A stretch of DNA of 64,000 nt from Bog-473 sp036502025 (GTDB lineage Bacteria; Actinomycetota; Acidimicrobiia; Acidimicrobiales; RAAP-2). Within the stretch, counting starts at the first letter, position 1. The number at the start of each line of letters is the position of its first letter. A program made the translations under genes and the position numbers. Below are positions 7,791 through 16,737 of this stretch, one piece after another. The stretch is from contig DASXZJ010000171.1 in the NCBI GenBank assembly GCA_036502025.1, positions 1 to 64,000 on the forward strand, read 5' to 3'. A model generated the notes under the pieces. It had not been told where the DNA came from, made no database searches, and was given only the letters and a program-made list of their open reading frames with translations.

Positions 7791-7849
7791 CATCCCGGCG
7801 CCACAAGCGCTGGTGGTCTGTCGATTTGGGCGAATGGTGTGACGCAGGG

Positions 7850-7871
7850 ACCCGTTCTCCGACAGACGGGT
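7850..7871. other. Inverted repeat ahead of the pseudokinase gene
   Basis: ACCCGT and ACGGGT form a 6-base stem with a 10-base loop in the 169-base gap between 7791 and 7959. It overlaps a possible GTG start at 7870, which favours the later ATG at 7960. It could be a weak terminator or a regulatory site. No other clear signal is seen in this gap. Confidence 0.3.
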
Positions 7872-7959
7872 GAGAAGAGTTGAGCGGAATGGGCGGTTCG
7901 AGCTTGGGATTCGGCCCCCCTTTCGAAAGAAACCTCCTGCACCCACCGCTGAGGGAGCC

Positions 7960-9330
7960 ATGCCTGCCGATCTCGTTGCCGCGAGGTACCAGCTGAACCG
8001 AGAGCTTGCGAGATCCGCCACCTTCGCGGTCTACGACGCCACCGATCATCTGGATGACCTACCAACCGGTATCGCGGTGCGGCTGGAGAGTGACCGGTTT
8101 CCGGCGACCGGCCGGCGATCTTTGGGTCACCGCCTGGGTCGGGTGGCGCACCCTCATGTGGTCGAAGTGCTCGATCATGGCGTCGTGGCATCGCGTGAGT
8201 TCGTGGCGTTTCGCCGCCCGCCCCGCAACTTGGCCGACGAGATCAGCCGCACGCCGAGCGCGTCGACTCGGATCGCTGGGCTCGGCGCCGACCTGAGCGC
8301 CGCGCTGGCACGACTGCACCGTTTCGGCGTGCGATCGGGGTCACTCCATCCGGGCCATGTCGGGCTCGAAGAGGACGGGTCGCCCCGTCTGTCACCCTGG
8401 CCACTCAGCGAACCGCCGTCGGGCTGGGGTGGACCAGAGGCGTGGACGGCGCCCGAAGGGGTGGCCGGAAGCTCACCGACGGTCGCCAGCGACATCTGGT
8501 CGCTGGGAGCGGTGCTCCTGAGTGGGCTGGTCGGAGTGGGACCTCATCACCTGTCGGCGGAGGGCGCTGATTCGCTGGCCGACCACCTCCGACATTCGGC
8601 CGACCCCGCCCTCATTGACGTCATCGGTCGAAGCATGGCCGGCGAGCCCGACCAACGGTTCGCTTCGGCCCATCGTATGGGTGCCGCCCTGCGAGAACGG
8701 CCCGTAGCGGCCGCTGGACTGGTGGCGCTCCTCGGCGCGAGGGCTCGCCACGTGGTCAGATCGCCGGCCTTGCGCTATGCCGTGCCGTCACTCCTTCTGG
8801 TGGCATTGGCCACCCTGGCCGGCGTGGGTCTGAACGCGTCCACCGGGTCATCCGACCGGTTGGCGGCGTGCCAGGCGAAGTCCTGCGGCTCCGTGTCCGC
8901 CCGTCGGGCGACCCCCGATCACCGGGCGGCCGGAAGTGTCGGTCCCGTGGTCGCCGGCGTACCGGCAGCGGCAATCGTTCCGAACGGACAGCCGGTGGCG
9001 TCGGCCCCGGCCGGGCCGCCGGCTGACCCACCCACCGTGCGCCCGGACGCCGCGGCACCCGCGAGCACGCCCACGACCTCGCCGAGCGCGACGCCGACGA
9101 TGGGATCCCATCAAAAGGGCGGGACGCTGCAACTTCCCGGTCTCGGTTCGGCTCTCCGCGACGACGTCAACGATGGCGTGGCCCCACCCGAATCCCCCCA
9201 AGGGCCGGGCGCTCCCACGCTCGCCGGTCCTCTGGACAACGCGGGCGCGCCGGCGCCGCTGAGCCCGGAGAACCAGGCGAACAACCCTCAGGGGCCGGGC
9301 CGTCCCGATTTCGGGCAATCCGATCGGTAG
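7960..9330 (+). CDS. Membrane-anchored Ser/Thr protein kinase-like pseudokinase
   Basis: A 456-residue protein with a kinase-like N-terminal domain, one transmembrane helix (about 270-292) and a Pro/Ala-rich extracytoplasmic tail of about 160 residues. The kinase fold is recognisable from ARYQLNRELARSATFAVYDA, TAPEG and SDIWSLGAVLLSGLVG. The catalytic residues are gone: the HRD loop reads SGSLHPGHV, the DFG position reads SPW, and the VAIK-type Lys is Arg (AVRLE). It therefore probably binds or scaffolds rather than phosphorylates. ATG 7960 follows GAGGG; GTG 7870 would add 30 residues. It lies just before the exopolysaccharide operon. Confidence 0.75.
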   Translation: MPADLVAARYQLNRELARSATFAVYDATDHLDDLPTGIAVRLESDRFPATGRRSLGHRLGRVAHPHVVEVLDHGVVASREFVAFRRPPRNLADEISRTPSASTRIAGLGADLSAALARLHRFGVRSGSLHPGHVGLEEDGSPRLSPWPLSEPPSGWGGPEAWTAPEGVAGSSPTVASDIWSLGAVLLSGLVGVGPHHLSAEGADSLADHLRHSADPALIDVIGRSMAGEPDQRFASAHRMGAALRERPVAAAGLVALLGARARHVVRSPALRYAVPSLLLVALATLAGVGLNASTGSSDRLAACQAKSCGSVSARRATPDHRAAGSVGPVVAGVPAAAIVPNGQPVASAPAGPPADPPTVRPDAAAPASTPTTSPSATPTMGSHQKGGTLQLPGLGSALRDDVNDGVAPPESPQGPGAPTLAGPLDNAGAPAPLSPENQANNPQGPGRPDFGQSDR

Positions 9331-9392
9331 CCGTCGGCCAGTTTCGGCCGGCGATCTGAGGTTGGAAGCGTCCACGTCAAGAAAAGGACTTG

Positions 9393-10145
9393 GTGATCAG
9401 GCACATGCGGATCGACATCGTGATACCGGCATTCAACGAAGAGGGGCGGATCGACCGCACGTTGCGGGCGTACCGGTCATCGGTGGCCGATCCACAGACC
9501 CGTTTCCTGGTGGCGTTGGATTCCTGCACCGACCGGACGGCCGACGTCGTGCGAAGCCACGCCGAGGTGGACGATCGAGTGGAACTTCACGAGTTTCCAA
9601 AGCTGGGCAAGGGCGGCGTGATCATGGAGTCGTTCCGCCGGTGCGATGCCGACATCGTGGGGTTCGTCGACGCGGATTGCGCCACGCCGCCCGCTGAGTT
9701 CCTCCGCCTGGTGGAGCTGATCGGCGGAGCCGACGGAGCCATCGCCAGCCGGGCCCATCCGAGCTCGGTCCTGCCGGGCCGCCGGGCTACCACTCGCCGC
9801 CTGGCTAGTTGGGTCTTCGCTCGACTGACGCGTCAGTTGTTCAGCCTTCCGTTCTCCGACACGCAGTGTGGGGCCAAGGTGGTCCGGCGCCAGGTCATCG
9901 AGGGCGTATTGCCGCTCCTCTCTTCGCGTGACTTCCTCTTCGATGTCGATCTGTTGGTCACGGCGGACCGGCTCGGGTTCCGCATCGTCGAAGTGCCGAC
10001 CGTGTGGCTTGACCAGGAGGGGTCACACCTCCATGCCGGGGCCGACGCCCGACGGATGGCGATGTCATCCCTCCGGCTGTGGATGCATCACCGGGTGATG
10101 CCCATTGTGGGTCCGACGACGGAACTGCCGGGGCGTGCCGCGTGA
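9393..10145 (+). CDS. Family 2 glycosyltransferase (dolichyl-phosphate glucosyltransferase-like)
   Basis: A 250-residue GT-A enzyme. VIPAFNEEGRI opens the Rossmann-like fold, GKGGVI follows, and the metal-binding motif is in FVDADCATPP (about residue 92). SDTQCGAKV and WLDQEGSHLH are typical of enzymes that load a sugar onto polyprenyl phosphate. There are no membrane helices. GTG at 9393 has AAAAGGA upstream; ATG at 9405 is an alternative. It is the first gene of a six-gene overlapping exopolysaccharide operon and is joined to the next by GTGA. Confidence 0.85.
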   Translation: MIRHMRIDIVIPAFNEEGRIDRTLRAYRSSVADPQTRFLVALDSCTDRTADVVRSHAEVDDRVELHEFPKLGKGGVIMESFRRCDADIVGFVDADCATPPAEFLRLVELIGGADGAIASRAHPSSVLPGRRATTRRLASWVFARLTRQLFSLPFSDTQCGAKVVRRQVIEGVLPLLSSRDFLFDVDLLVTADRLGFRIVEVPTVWLDQEGSHLHAGADARRMAMSSLRLWMHHRVMPIVGPTTELPGRAA

Positions 10146-11359
10146 GCGCCGTGGATGTGGCCATGGTGTCGCCCTACCCGAGCCAACAAGTAGCCACGAT
10201 GCTGCCCAGCGGCGTCGCCGGCTACACCGCACGCCTGGCGTCCGCCCTCACCGACGAAGGTTTGCGGGTGCGCGTCCTGGCGCCCGCGGTTGAGGGTGAG
10301 CCCTCACTCACCCGCGTTGATGGCGTGACAGTGGAACGGAGCTACCGGCGAGGCGTGACCGCGCTCCCCGCTGCCGCAACAGCAGCCGGCCGGAGTGCGG
10401 CGCCCGTGGTGCACCTCCAGTTCGAGACGTTTCTGTACGGCGGCCCTCTGTCGATCCCCGGCGTCGCGCCAGCGCTGGCTGCTCTCCGTGGCCGCCAGCA
10501 GGGGCCGGTGGTGACGATGCACCAGGTGGTGGATCCGGGCAGCGTGAACCGCGACTTCACCCGAGTGCACCGGGTGCGGGTTCCCCATCAAGTGGCGCGA
10601 GCAGGGCTTTCGACGATCCAACGAACCGTCCTCGCTTTGTCGGCCGCAACCGTCGTGCACGAGCGCGCCTTCGAACGGATCATGCCGAGTTCCGTCGTGG
10701 TGCCCCATGGCATCGACGTCGGTGGCGCGGTGAACCCCGACGAGGTGCGGGCGGCCAAGGAGAGCCTGGGACTCAACCCGGACCGCCTGACCGCGCTGTG
10801 CTTCGGGTTTCTGTCCCCCTACAAAGGTCTCGAGGTGGCGCTCGAGGGCGCCGCTCTCGCCGGTGAGGCCGTCGAGCTGGTAGTGGCGGGTGGGAGCCAC
10901 CCCCGGCTAGATGGGCACGATCCCTACGCGTCTGACCTCCAACGCCACTACGGCCATGTGGCCCGGTTTTCGGGGTACGTGACCGAGCCGGCCGTGCCGA
11001 CCTTCTTCCGAGCCGCCGATGTGCTGCTGCTTCCCTATCTGGTGCCGTTCGCCAGCAGCGGTCCGTTTGCTCTGGCGCTTGGTTTCGGGACGCCCGTGCT
11101 GTGTTCGCCGGCCCTCGCCCGGTGCCTCGGCGCCTCGCCGGCCATGTCCGTGCCCATGGAGCCCGAGTCGGTGGCCGAACGGCTGATCGAGCTCGCTGCC
11201 AACCCCGTGCGACTGCGAGAGGTGAGCGCGGCCACCCAGCAGCTGGCCGGCGGTCGAACGTGGCCGGACGTAGCCCGACGCCATGTCGCCCTGTACGAGG
11301 AGGTGATCGATGCCAGTGGGACTGCTGGCCGGCGCGTTCGGCCAGGGAAACCTGGGTGA
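10142..11359 (+). CDS. Family 4/1 glycosyltransferase (GT-B fold)
   Basis: A 405-residue retaining-type GT-B glycosyltransferase. The N-terminal domain starts VAMVSPYPS with the acceptor-side GVAGYTARLA loop. The C-terminal domain has CFGFLSPYKGLEVALE, VVAGGSHP and a donor-binding stretch ADVLLLPYLVPFASSGPFALALGFG, corresponding to the usual EX7E region. The start is the GTG at 10142, whose last bases form the stop of the previous gene (GTGA). The 3' end overlaps the pyruvyl transferase by 50 bases. It likely adds one sugar to the operon's repeat unit. Confidence 0.87.
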   Translation: MSAVDVAMVSPYPSQQVATMLPSGVAGYTARLASALTDEGLRVRVLAPAVEGEPSLTRVDGVTVERSYRRGVTALPAAATAAGRSAAPVVHLQFETFLYGGPLSIPGVAPALAALRGRQQGPVVTMHQVVDPGSVNRDFTRVHRVRVPHQVARAGLSTIQRTVLALSAATVVHERAFERIMPSSVVVPHGIDVGGAVNPDEVRAAKESLGLNPDRLTALCFGFLSPYKGLEVALEGAALAGEAVELVVAGGSHPRLDGHDPYASDLQRHYGHVARFSGYVTEPAVPTFFRAADVLLLPYLVPFASSGPFALALGFGTPVLCSPALARCLGASPAMSVPMEPESVAERLIELAANPVRLREVSAATQQLAGGRTWPDVARRHVALYEEVIDASGTAGRRVRPGKPG

Positions 11360-12443
11360 TGAGGCCCTGTTGCACGCGTTTGTCCGGGCCCTCCCGGAAT
11401 GGCGCTTCACCGTCACCACCCAGGACCCGGACGCGGCGGAGGAGCTCGGTTGCCTTCCGGTGTGTCCGAGACGCCCGGGGGCGGTGGCGCGCGCCGCATG
11501 GGGTGCCGAGGCCGTCATCGTGGGGGGAGGCACCATCTTCAAGAACCTGAGTGCGGCATCGGAGCGCCATCCGCATGCCCTCCTGGTCAATGCCGCCGCG
11601 CTGACCACGCTCTCATCCTCGGCCCGCCGACCGGTGGCACTGGTCGGAGTGGGAGCAGGAGTACTCGACGACCGGAGAGCCCGGATGTTGGCCCGCTTCA
11701 TCGTGCGCCATTCCGATCTTTTGATACTTCGGGATGAGGAGTCAGCGGCCGAACTGGTTCGGGCCGGGACCGCGGGGCCCTACCGGGTCGGAGCCGATCC
11801 GGCCTGGACGCTGCTCAAACCACCGGACGCCCGGACGGCGCACGATTTCTCGGTGCGCATCGTGCCATCGGTCCATGCCGTGGGGGCCGATGGGCGGGAC
11901 GGCATGATCCGGCGAATATCCGAAACGGCGCGTCGATTGCTGGGCGCCGGCCTCAAGGTCCAGCTGCAGGCCTGGCATCAGGCTCCACAGCGGAACATGG
12001 CCGACGATCGTTGCATCGTGGACCCGCTGGTGCGGCGGTTCGGTCCTTCGATCGAGGTCGTGCCGACTCCCGAATCGATGGTCGCCGCCACGCGTTCGAT
12101 GGTGGGCGTCGGGAGCGTGCTGTCCTTCCGATTCCACGCCCTGGTCGCCGCCGCCGCCGCCGGCGTGCCCACCGTGGCGGTGGCCCACGAAAACAAGCTC
12201 GGCGCCATGTCCCGCCGGCTCGAGCAGTTCGCCGCGCCGGTCGATTTCGACGCAGCCGCGCTGGCCAACCAGGTGGAGCGTGCCGTGCGGGGACCTGGTC
12301 CCACGCCGGCGGTCATCAAGGAGCAGATCGATCTGGCTGAGGAGGGTTTCCGCCTTCTGCGGGTCCTGCTGTCGGGCGGTCGGTCCGAGGACGCCGCCTC
12401 TCTGGGAGCGCTGCCGCTGGCACCGTCGCCACTCTCGCAATGA
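11310..12443 (+). CDS. Polysaccharide pyruvyl transferase family protein (CsaB/WcaK-like)
   Basis: A 377-residue protein of the family that transfers pyruvate from phosphoenolpyruvate to sugars as ketals, giving acidic glycans. It shows AGAFGQGNLGDEALLHAF at the start, EAVIVGGGTIFKN, VGVGAGVLDD, and the C-terminal FRFHALVAAAAAGVPTVAVA with the conserved RxH. The ATG lies inside the preceding gene, and upstream AGGAGGTGATC (11298-11308) matches the 16S rRNA tail over 11 bases, an unusually strong ribosome site. It is joined to the next gene by ATGA. Confidence 0.85.
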   Translation: MPVGLLAGAFGQGNLGDEALLHAFVRALPEWRFTVTTQDPDAAEELGCLPVCPRRPGAVARAAWGAEAVIVGGGTIFKNLSAASERHPHALLVNAAALTTLSSSARRPVALVGVGAGVLDDRRARMLARFIVRHSDLLILRDEESAAELVRAGTAGPYRVGADPAWTLLKPPDARTAHDFSVRIVPSVHAVGADGRDGMIRRISETARRLLGAGLKVQLQAWHQAPQRNMADDRCIVDPLVRRFGPSIEVVPTPESMVAATRSMVGVGSVLSFRFHALVAAAAAGVPTVAVAHENKLGAMSRRLEQFAAPVDFDAAALANQVERAVRGPGPTPAVIKEQIDLAEEGFRLLRVLLSGGRSEDAASLGALPLAPSPLSQ

Positions 12444-15163
12444 CGGTCGTCGCCGAACGGCCGGCCCTCCGCATGCCGGTCTCGGGCCACGCGGTCCGCG
12501 ACCAGGTGGTCGTGGCCAGCGGCCAGATCGCCGCCGGGATCGGGAACATGGCGTTCTCCCTCCTCATGGCCCGCCTGCTGGTGCCGGGCGCCTTCGCGCA
12601 GTTTGCGTCGTTCCTGGCCGTGTACCTCATTCTCAGCATGCCGGCGTCGGCCATCAGCGCGGCGGCCGCCCTGGAGCCGGTTGGCCTGGCTCGGGCGCGA
12701 CCGCTTCTCCTCGGCGGCGGAGGAGCGATCGGGCTCGGGCTGGCGGTCGCATCACCGTGGGTCGGTCCGGCCCTACGCCTGCCGGTCGCCCTTCTCGTGG
12801 TCCTGGGCCTTTCCGGCCCGGCTCTGGGAACACTCGCCCTGGAGCGTGGCCGGCTCTACGCCTCCAACCGGCATGCCCGATTGATCGCCAGCCTGGTGGC
12901 CGAGCCGGCCGTCCGCCTGTTGCTCGGCGTGGCCCTCGGCCTGGCCTTCGGCGCCGTAGGGGGAGCCCTGGGCGTGACCGCGGCCGGCTACGCCGCGCTC
13001 GAGATCGCCCGCCGACACCGGTCGCCGGTTGCGTCGTCACCGGAGGTGGATGCATCCGACGGCGGGACGGGTGCGATCACGGCTCTGGCGAGGCGGCCCG
13101 TCCTCGCCGGCCCGGCCCGGTGGGCCGCCTTCGGATTCTTGATGCTCGTGGTGATCCAGAACCAGGATCTGCTGCTGGCCAACCGGATGCTTTCGCCGGC
13201 GCAAGCGGGGCAGTTCGCCGTGCTGTCCACTCTGGGTGGATTGGCCGTCTTCGCCACCATGACGGTCCCGCTGGTCTTGTTGCCCCGATCGGCCAGGGGC
13301 GAGGGGGGCGGACTGCTGCCGGCGCTCCTTCTCACCACCCTCATCGGCGCGGCCGCGGTCGCGGTGGTGGCACTCGCACCCACCCAGTTGGTCGACCTCT
13401 TCTTCGGCGCTCGTTATGGCGGGGCGGCCGCCGTCCTCGTGCCCTACATGGCCGCCATGGGGCTGCTGGGGCTCGCTCGTGTCCTGGTGGCCCATCGCTG
13501 TGCCCTCGGGGCGGGACGCAGTGCCGTGCTCCTGGTGGGACTCGCCGTCGCCGGGCAGGCGTCCCTGATCGTGTCGATGGGCCACGACACCAGGTCGGTG
13601 GCGCTTTCGACCGTGGCCGCCGTGACCGGCCTGACCGTGTCGCTGGGGACGGCCGAAGCGTTCCGGGTGACCGCGCTGCGCCGGCGCCTGGCCAACCTGG
13701 CGGCGGTGCTGCGCCGACCGGTCGTGCTGGCGATCAGCGGCGTCACCGCCCTCGGACTGACCGAGCGGTTCATCGTGCCCCGGGGCTTGTGGCTCGACGA
13801 GGCCACCAGTGTCTTCCAAGCCCGCATGTCGTTCGGGGCCATGATCACCAACCTTCGGACGACCGACGTGCATCCGCCGCTCTATTTCTCGGTGTTGTGG
13901 GCGACCGTTCGGGTGTTCGGATCGGGTGAACTCGCGGTGCGTCTCCCCTCCATCATCGCCGGCGCGCTCGTCATACCCATGCTGTTCCTGCTCGGTCGAG
14001 AGGCCTACGACCGGCGTACGGGTGTGGTGGCGGCCGCGGTGGGATCGCTGGCGCCGATCATGGTGTGGTATTCGCAGGAAGCGCGGATGTACGCCCTCCT
14101 GATGCTCTTCGGCGTTATCGCCCTGTGGGCCCAGGTGCGTATCTTCCGGAGGGGAGGGCGCCTGGCCTGGGTGATCTATGCCGCCGCCAGCATCGCCATG
14201 ATTTGGACGCAGTATTTCGGCGCGCTCCAGGTGGTCGTCCAGCAGGCGGCCTTCCTCTACGCCATCCATGCACGACATCGCCGCGGCGAGGGCACGCGTG
14301 AGCTAATGGTGCCGTGGGCGGTGAGCGCCGCCGCCATCGCGGTGTGCCTGGCCCCCCTCGCCCCGTTCGCCTACCAGCAGTTCATGGTGAACCAGACCGG
14401 CGGCAAGGGATTCGGAGGCCCCCAGCAGGTGGGAAGCGCAGCATCGCTCAGCGGGAACCATCTGACCATCTATGCCGCGTTGGCGAACCTGATCTGGGCC
14501 GTATGGGGCTATCACTCCAACGCCGTCATGGCCCTGCTGGCGGCACTCTGGCCCCTCGGCATGCTGTTCGCGCTGGTCCTTCTGGGCCGTCATCAGGGCC
14601 GGGTGACCACCCTGTTCGTGCTTGCCGTCCTGGGCCCGGGGCTGGTGATGTTCTGCCTCGGCATGGTCAAGCGTGACCTCTTCGACATCCGCTATCTCTC
14701 CACCACCGTCCCGGTCCTCGTCGTCCTGCTGGCGCGGCTGGTGACGGCCATACCGCGCACGGTGGTCGCCGTGACGATGGGCGCGGTCGTGCTGATGGCG
14801 TCGATGACGGTCGGGCTGATCGACCAGCAGTACAACGGAGCCAATCCTCGCACGTACGACTTTCGCGGCGCGCTGGCCGCGGTGGAGGCGCAAGCCCGGC
14901 CCGGTGACGTCGTGTACTACGACCCGGTGGACCTGCGCGAGGTCGTCGAGTACTACGCGCCGCGCTTGGTCCTCGAACCGCTGTCGTCCAAGCCCGGCCG
15001 GCCGGTCGCCGGGCACCGGTCTTTCGTGGTGACCAGCCCGTCGCTGACGAACGGGCCAGCCGACAAGGCCAAATTGACCGGGTTCCTCTCCACCTTGCGG
15101 GCGGAAGGTCGAGCGCCGCACCACCGAAAGTTCTCAAACGTCGAGACGTGGGAGTTCCAATGA
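12440..15163 (+). CDS. Fusion of a Wzx-like flippase with a GT39-type membrane glycosyltransferase
   Basis: A 907-residue polytopic protein. About residues 1-430 resemble polysaccharide flippases (MOP superfamily), with repeated hydrophobic helices, a PGAFAQFASFLAVY opening and the ANRMLSPAQAGQFAVLST repeat. About residues 435-907 resemble the GT39/ArnT-PMT class: LWLDEATSV (about 450), DVHPPLYFSVLW, WYSQEARMYALL, further helices and a soluble extracytoplasmic end. These use polyprenyl-phosphate sugars as donors. The start ATGA overlaps the upstream stop and the end overlaps the cellulose-synthase-like gene by ATGA. The fusion suggests that lipid-linked glycan flipping is coupled to outside glycosylation. 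Confidence 0.78.
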   Translation: MTVVAERPALRMPVSGHAVRDQVVVASGQIAAGIGNMAFSLLMARLLVPGAFAQFASFLAVYLILSMPASAISAAAALEPVGLARARPLLLGGGGAIGLGLAVASPWVGPALRLPVALLVVLGLSGPALGTLALERGRLYASNRHARLIASLVAEPAVRLLLGVALGLAFGAVGGALGVTAAGYAALEIARRHRSPVASSPEVDASDGGTGAITALARRPVLAGPARWAAFGFLMLVVIQNQDLLLANRMLSPAQAGQFAVLSTLGGLAVFATMTVPLVLLPRSARGEGGGLLPALLLTTLIGAAAVAVVALAPTQLVDLFFGARYGGAAAVLVPYMAAMGLLGLARVLVAHRCALGAGRSAVLLVGLAVAGQASLIVSMGHDTRSVALSTVAAVTGLTVSLGTAEAFRVTALRRRLANLAAVLRRPVVLAISGVTALGLTERFIVPRGLWLDEATSVFQARMSFGAMITNLRTTDVHPPLYFSVLWATVRVFGSGELAVRLPSIIAGALVIPMLFLLGREAYDRRTGVVAAAVGSLAPIMVWYSQEARMYALLMLFGVIALWAQVRIFRRGGRLAWVIYAAASIAMIWTQYFGALQVVVQQAAFLYAIHARHRRGEGTRELMVPWAVSAAAIAVCLAPLAPFAYQQFMVNQTGGKGFGGPQQVGSAASLSGNHLTIYAALANLIWAVWGYHSNAVMALLAALWPLGMLFALVLLGRHQGRVTTLFVLAVLGPGLVMFCLGMVKRDLFDIRYLSTTVPVLVVLLARLVTAIPRTVVAVTMGAVVLMASMTVGLIDQQYNGANPRTYDFRGALAAVEAQARPGDVVYYDPVDLREVVEYYAPRLVLEPLSSKPGRPVAGHRSFVVTSPSLTNGPADKAKLTGFLSTLRAEGRAPHHRKFSNVETWEFQ

Positions 15164-16737
15164 CGCCGTCAATGGTCGAGGCCGCCGAGAGGCCGGAGGG
15201 CGACCTCCGGCGAGCGACCCCCGTGTGGCGCAGCCCCGCCGAATGGCGCACCACGCAGAGGAAGCTGCGCCTGCTCATCCCGCTGAACCTGCTCCTGGCG
15301 GCCTGGTACTTCGAATGGTTGCTCCGCCCGGGACGGGTGGGGAACCCTGTTCTCTTCGGGCTCCTCGTGGCCGCCGAGATCTTCAATCTGGCTCAGGCCG
15401 CCGGCTTCTGGTGGACCTGCTGGCACGGTCGCGATCGCCCACCGGCTCCGGCGTGGTCCGGGGCGCCTCCACGAGTTGATGTCCTGATTCCCGTTTACAA
15501 CGAGCCGCTCGACGTCGTGGCTCCCACCGTCGCGGCAGCCATCGAGCTCCTTGGTGCCCGGGTGACCGTCCACCTCCTGGACGATGCCGGCCGGTCGGAC
15601 CTGGTCGAACTGGCACGTGAAGTCGGTGCGCACTATGTCAGGCGATCGGGCAACCGGGGCGCCAAAGCCGGCAACCTCAACCACGCGCTGGCGCACGCCA
15701 ATGCCCCCTTCGTCGTGGTGTTCGATTGCGACCACGTGCCTGATCCCCGCTTCCTCACGGCGACGCTCGGCTGGATGCGTGATGAAGACGTCGGGTTCGT
15801 CCAGACGCCCCAATACTACGCCAATGCCGGGACGTGCCGGCTGGCGGCGGCCGCCTGGTCCCAGCAGTCGCTGTTCTTCGGGGGGATCGCCCGGGGCAAG
15901 GACGGGCTGGATTCCATGTTCTGCTGTGGCACCAACGTGCTGTTCCGCCGCCGAGCGTTGGACCAAGCCGGTGGCTTTCCCGAGGAATCGCTCACGGAGG
16001 ACTTCGAACTCTCGGTCCTGTTGCACGAGCGCGGGTGGCGGTCGGTGTACGTCAACGAGGTGCTCGCCCAAGGTCTCGGACCCGAAGACGTGGCGTCGTA
16101 CGTCAGCCAACAACGACGGTGGGCCCGGGGCTGCCTGGCCGCCCTCCCCCTGCTGATCAAGGCGGAACTCCCATGGCGCATCCGCCAGCAGTACCTGCTC
16201 TCGGCCATGTTCTTCCTGTCGGGCTGGACCTTCGCCCTCTACATGGCCCTTCCCGTGGTGCGGATCTTCTTCGGACTGCAGCCGCTGGCCGGAGCCACGG
16301 CGGACCAGTTCCTGCTGCACTTCGCCCCCTACTTCGGCCTCAGTCTGGCGGCGGTGGCCATCGCCGGGGCCGGTGCCTACACATTCGACGCCTTCGCGTT
16401 GTTGATCGCCAACTTCTCCGTGCAGGTCGTGTCGACCCTTCTGGTCATCGCCCGGCGGCGCGGGCGCTTCGTGGTGACCTCGAAACGGGGCGCCGAAGGG
16501 CCACAGCCGAGGGCGGCCCTGCCCAGCCTCCTCGTCATCTGCCTGCTGCTGTCTGCCATGGGGTACGCCCTGGACCGCAGCCTGACGGCGGCCAGCCTCA
16601 ACAACGTGGCCTTCGCCGGGCTTCACCTCTCCGTGCTCACCGTCGGGTCGTGGTCGGCCCTGGTGGGGCGGCGTCGCACCTCGCTGGCCGTCCCGGCGCG
16701 CCGTGAGCGGCCGCAGCGCGAGGAGCTGGTCGCGTGA
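15160..16737 (+). CDS. Cellulose-synthase-like family 2 glycosyltransferase
   Basis: A 525-residue processive GT2 in the BcsA/CesA group. Two N-terminal membrane helices precede the cytosolic domain; DVLIPVYNEP, DDAG, FDCDHVPD, FCCGTNVLFRR, TEDFE and QQRRWARG give the D, D, D, QxxRW signature (about residues 90-325). Several membrane helices follow to form a translocation channel. No PilZ domain for cyclic-di-GMP is present. The ATGA start overlap sets 15160. It probably polymerises and exports a beta-linked glucan-like chain. The next gene encodes GH8, the usual partner of cellulose synthases. Confidence 0.88.
   Translation: MTPSMVEAAERPEGDLRRATPVWRSPAEWRTTQRKLRLLIPLNLLLAAWYFEWLLRPGRVGNPVLFGLLVAAEIFNLAQAAGFWWTCWHGRDRPPAPAWSGAPPRVDVLIPVYNEPLDVVAPTVAAAIELLGARVTVHLLDDAGRSDLVELAREVGAHYVRRSGNRGAKAGNLNHALAHANAPFVVVFDCDHVPDPRFLTATLGWMRDEDVGFVQTPQYYANAGTCRLAAAAWSQQSLFFGGIARGKDGLDSMFCCGTNVLFRRRALDQAGGFPEESLTEDFELSVLLHERGWRSVYVNEVLAQGLGPEDVASYVSQQRRWARGCLAALPLLIKAELPWRIRQQYLLSAMFFLSGWTFALYMALPVVRIFFGLQPLAGATADQFLLHFAPYFGLSLAAVAIAGAGAYTFDAFALLIANFSVQVVSTLLVIARRRGRFVVTSKRGAEGPQPRAALPSLLVICLLLSAMGYALDRSLTAASLNNVAFAGLHLSVLTVGSWSALVGRRRTSLAVPARRERPQREELVA

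Noticed and set aside
12280..13929. A 549-codon frame inside the flippase-GT39 gene
   Set aside because: It is almost entirely Gly, Arg, Pro and Ala, a frame shadow of the membrane protein that begins at 12440.
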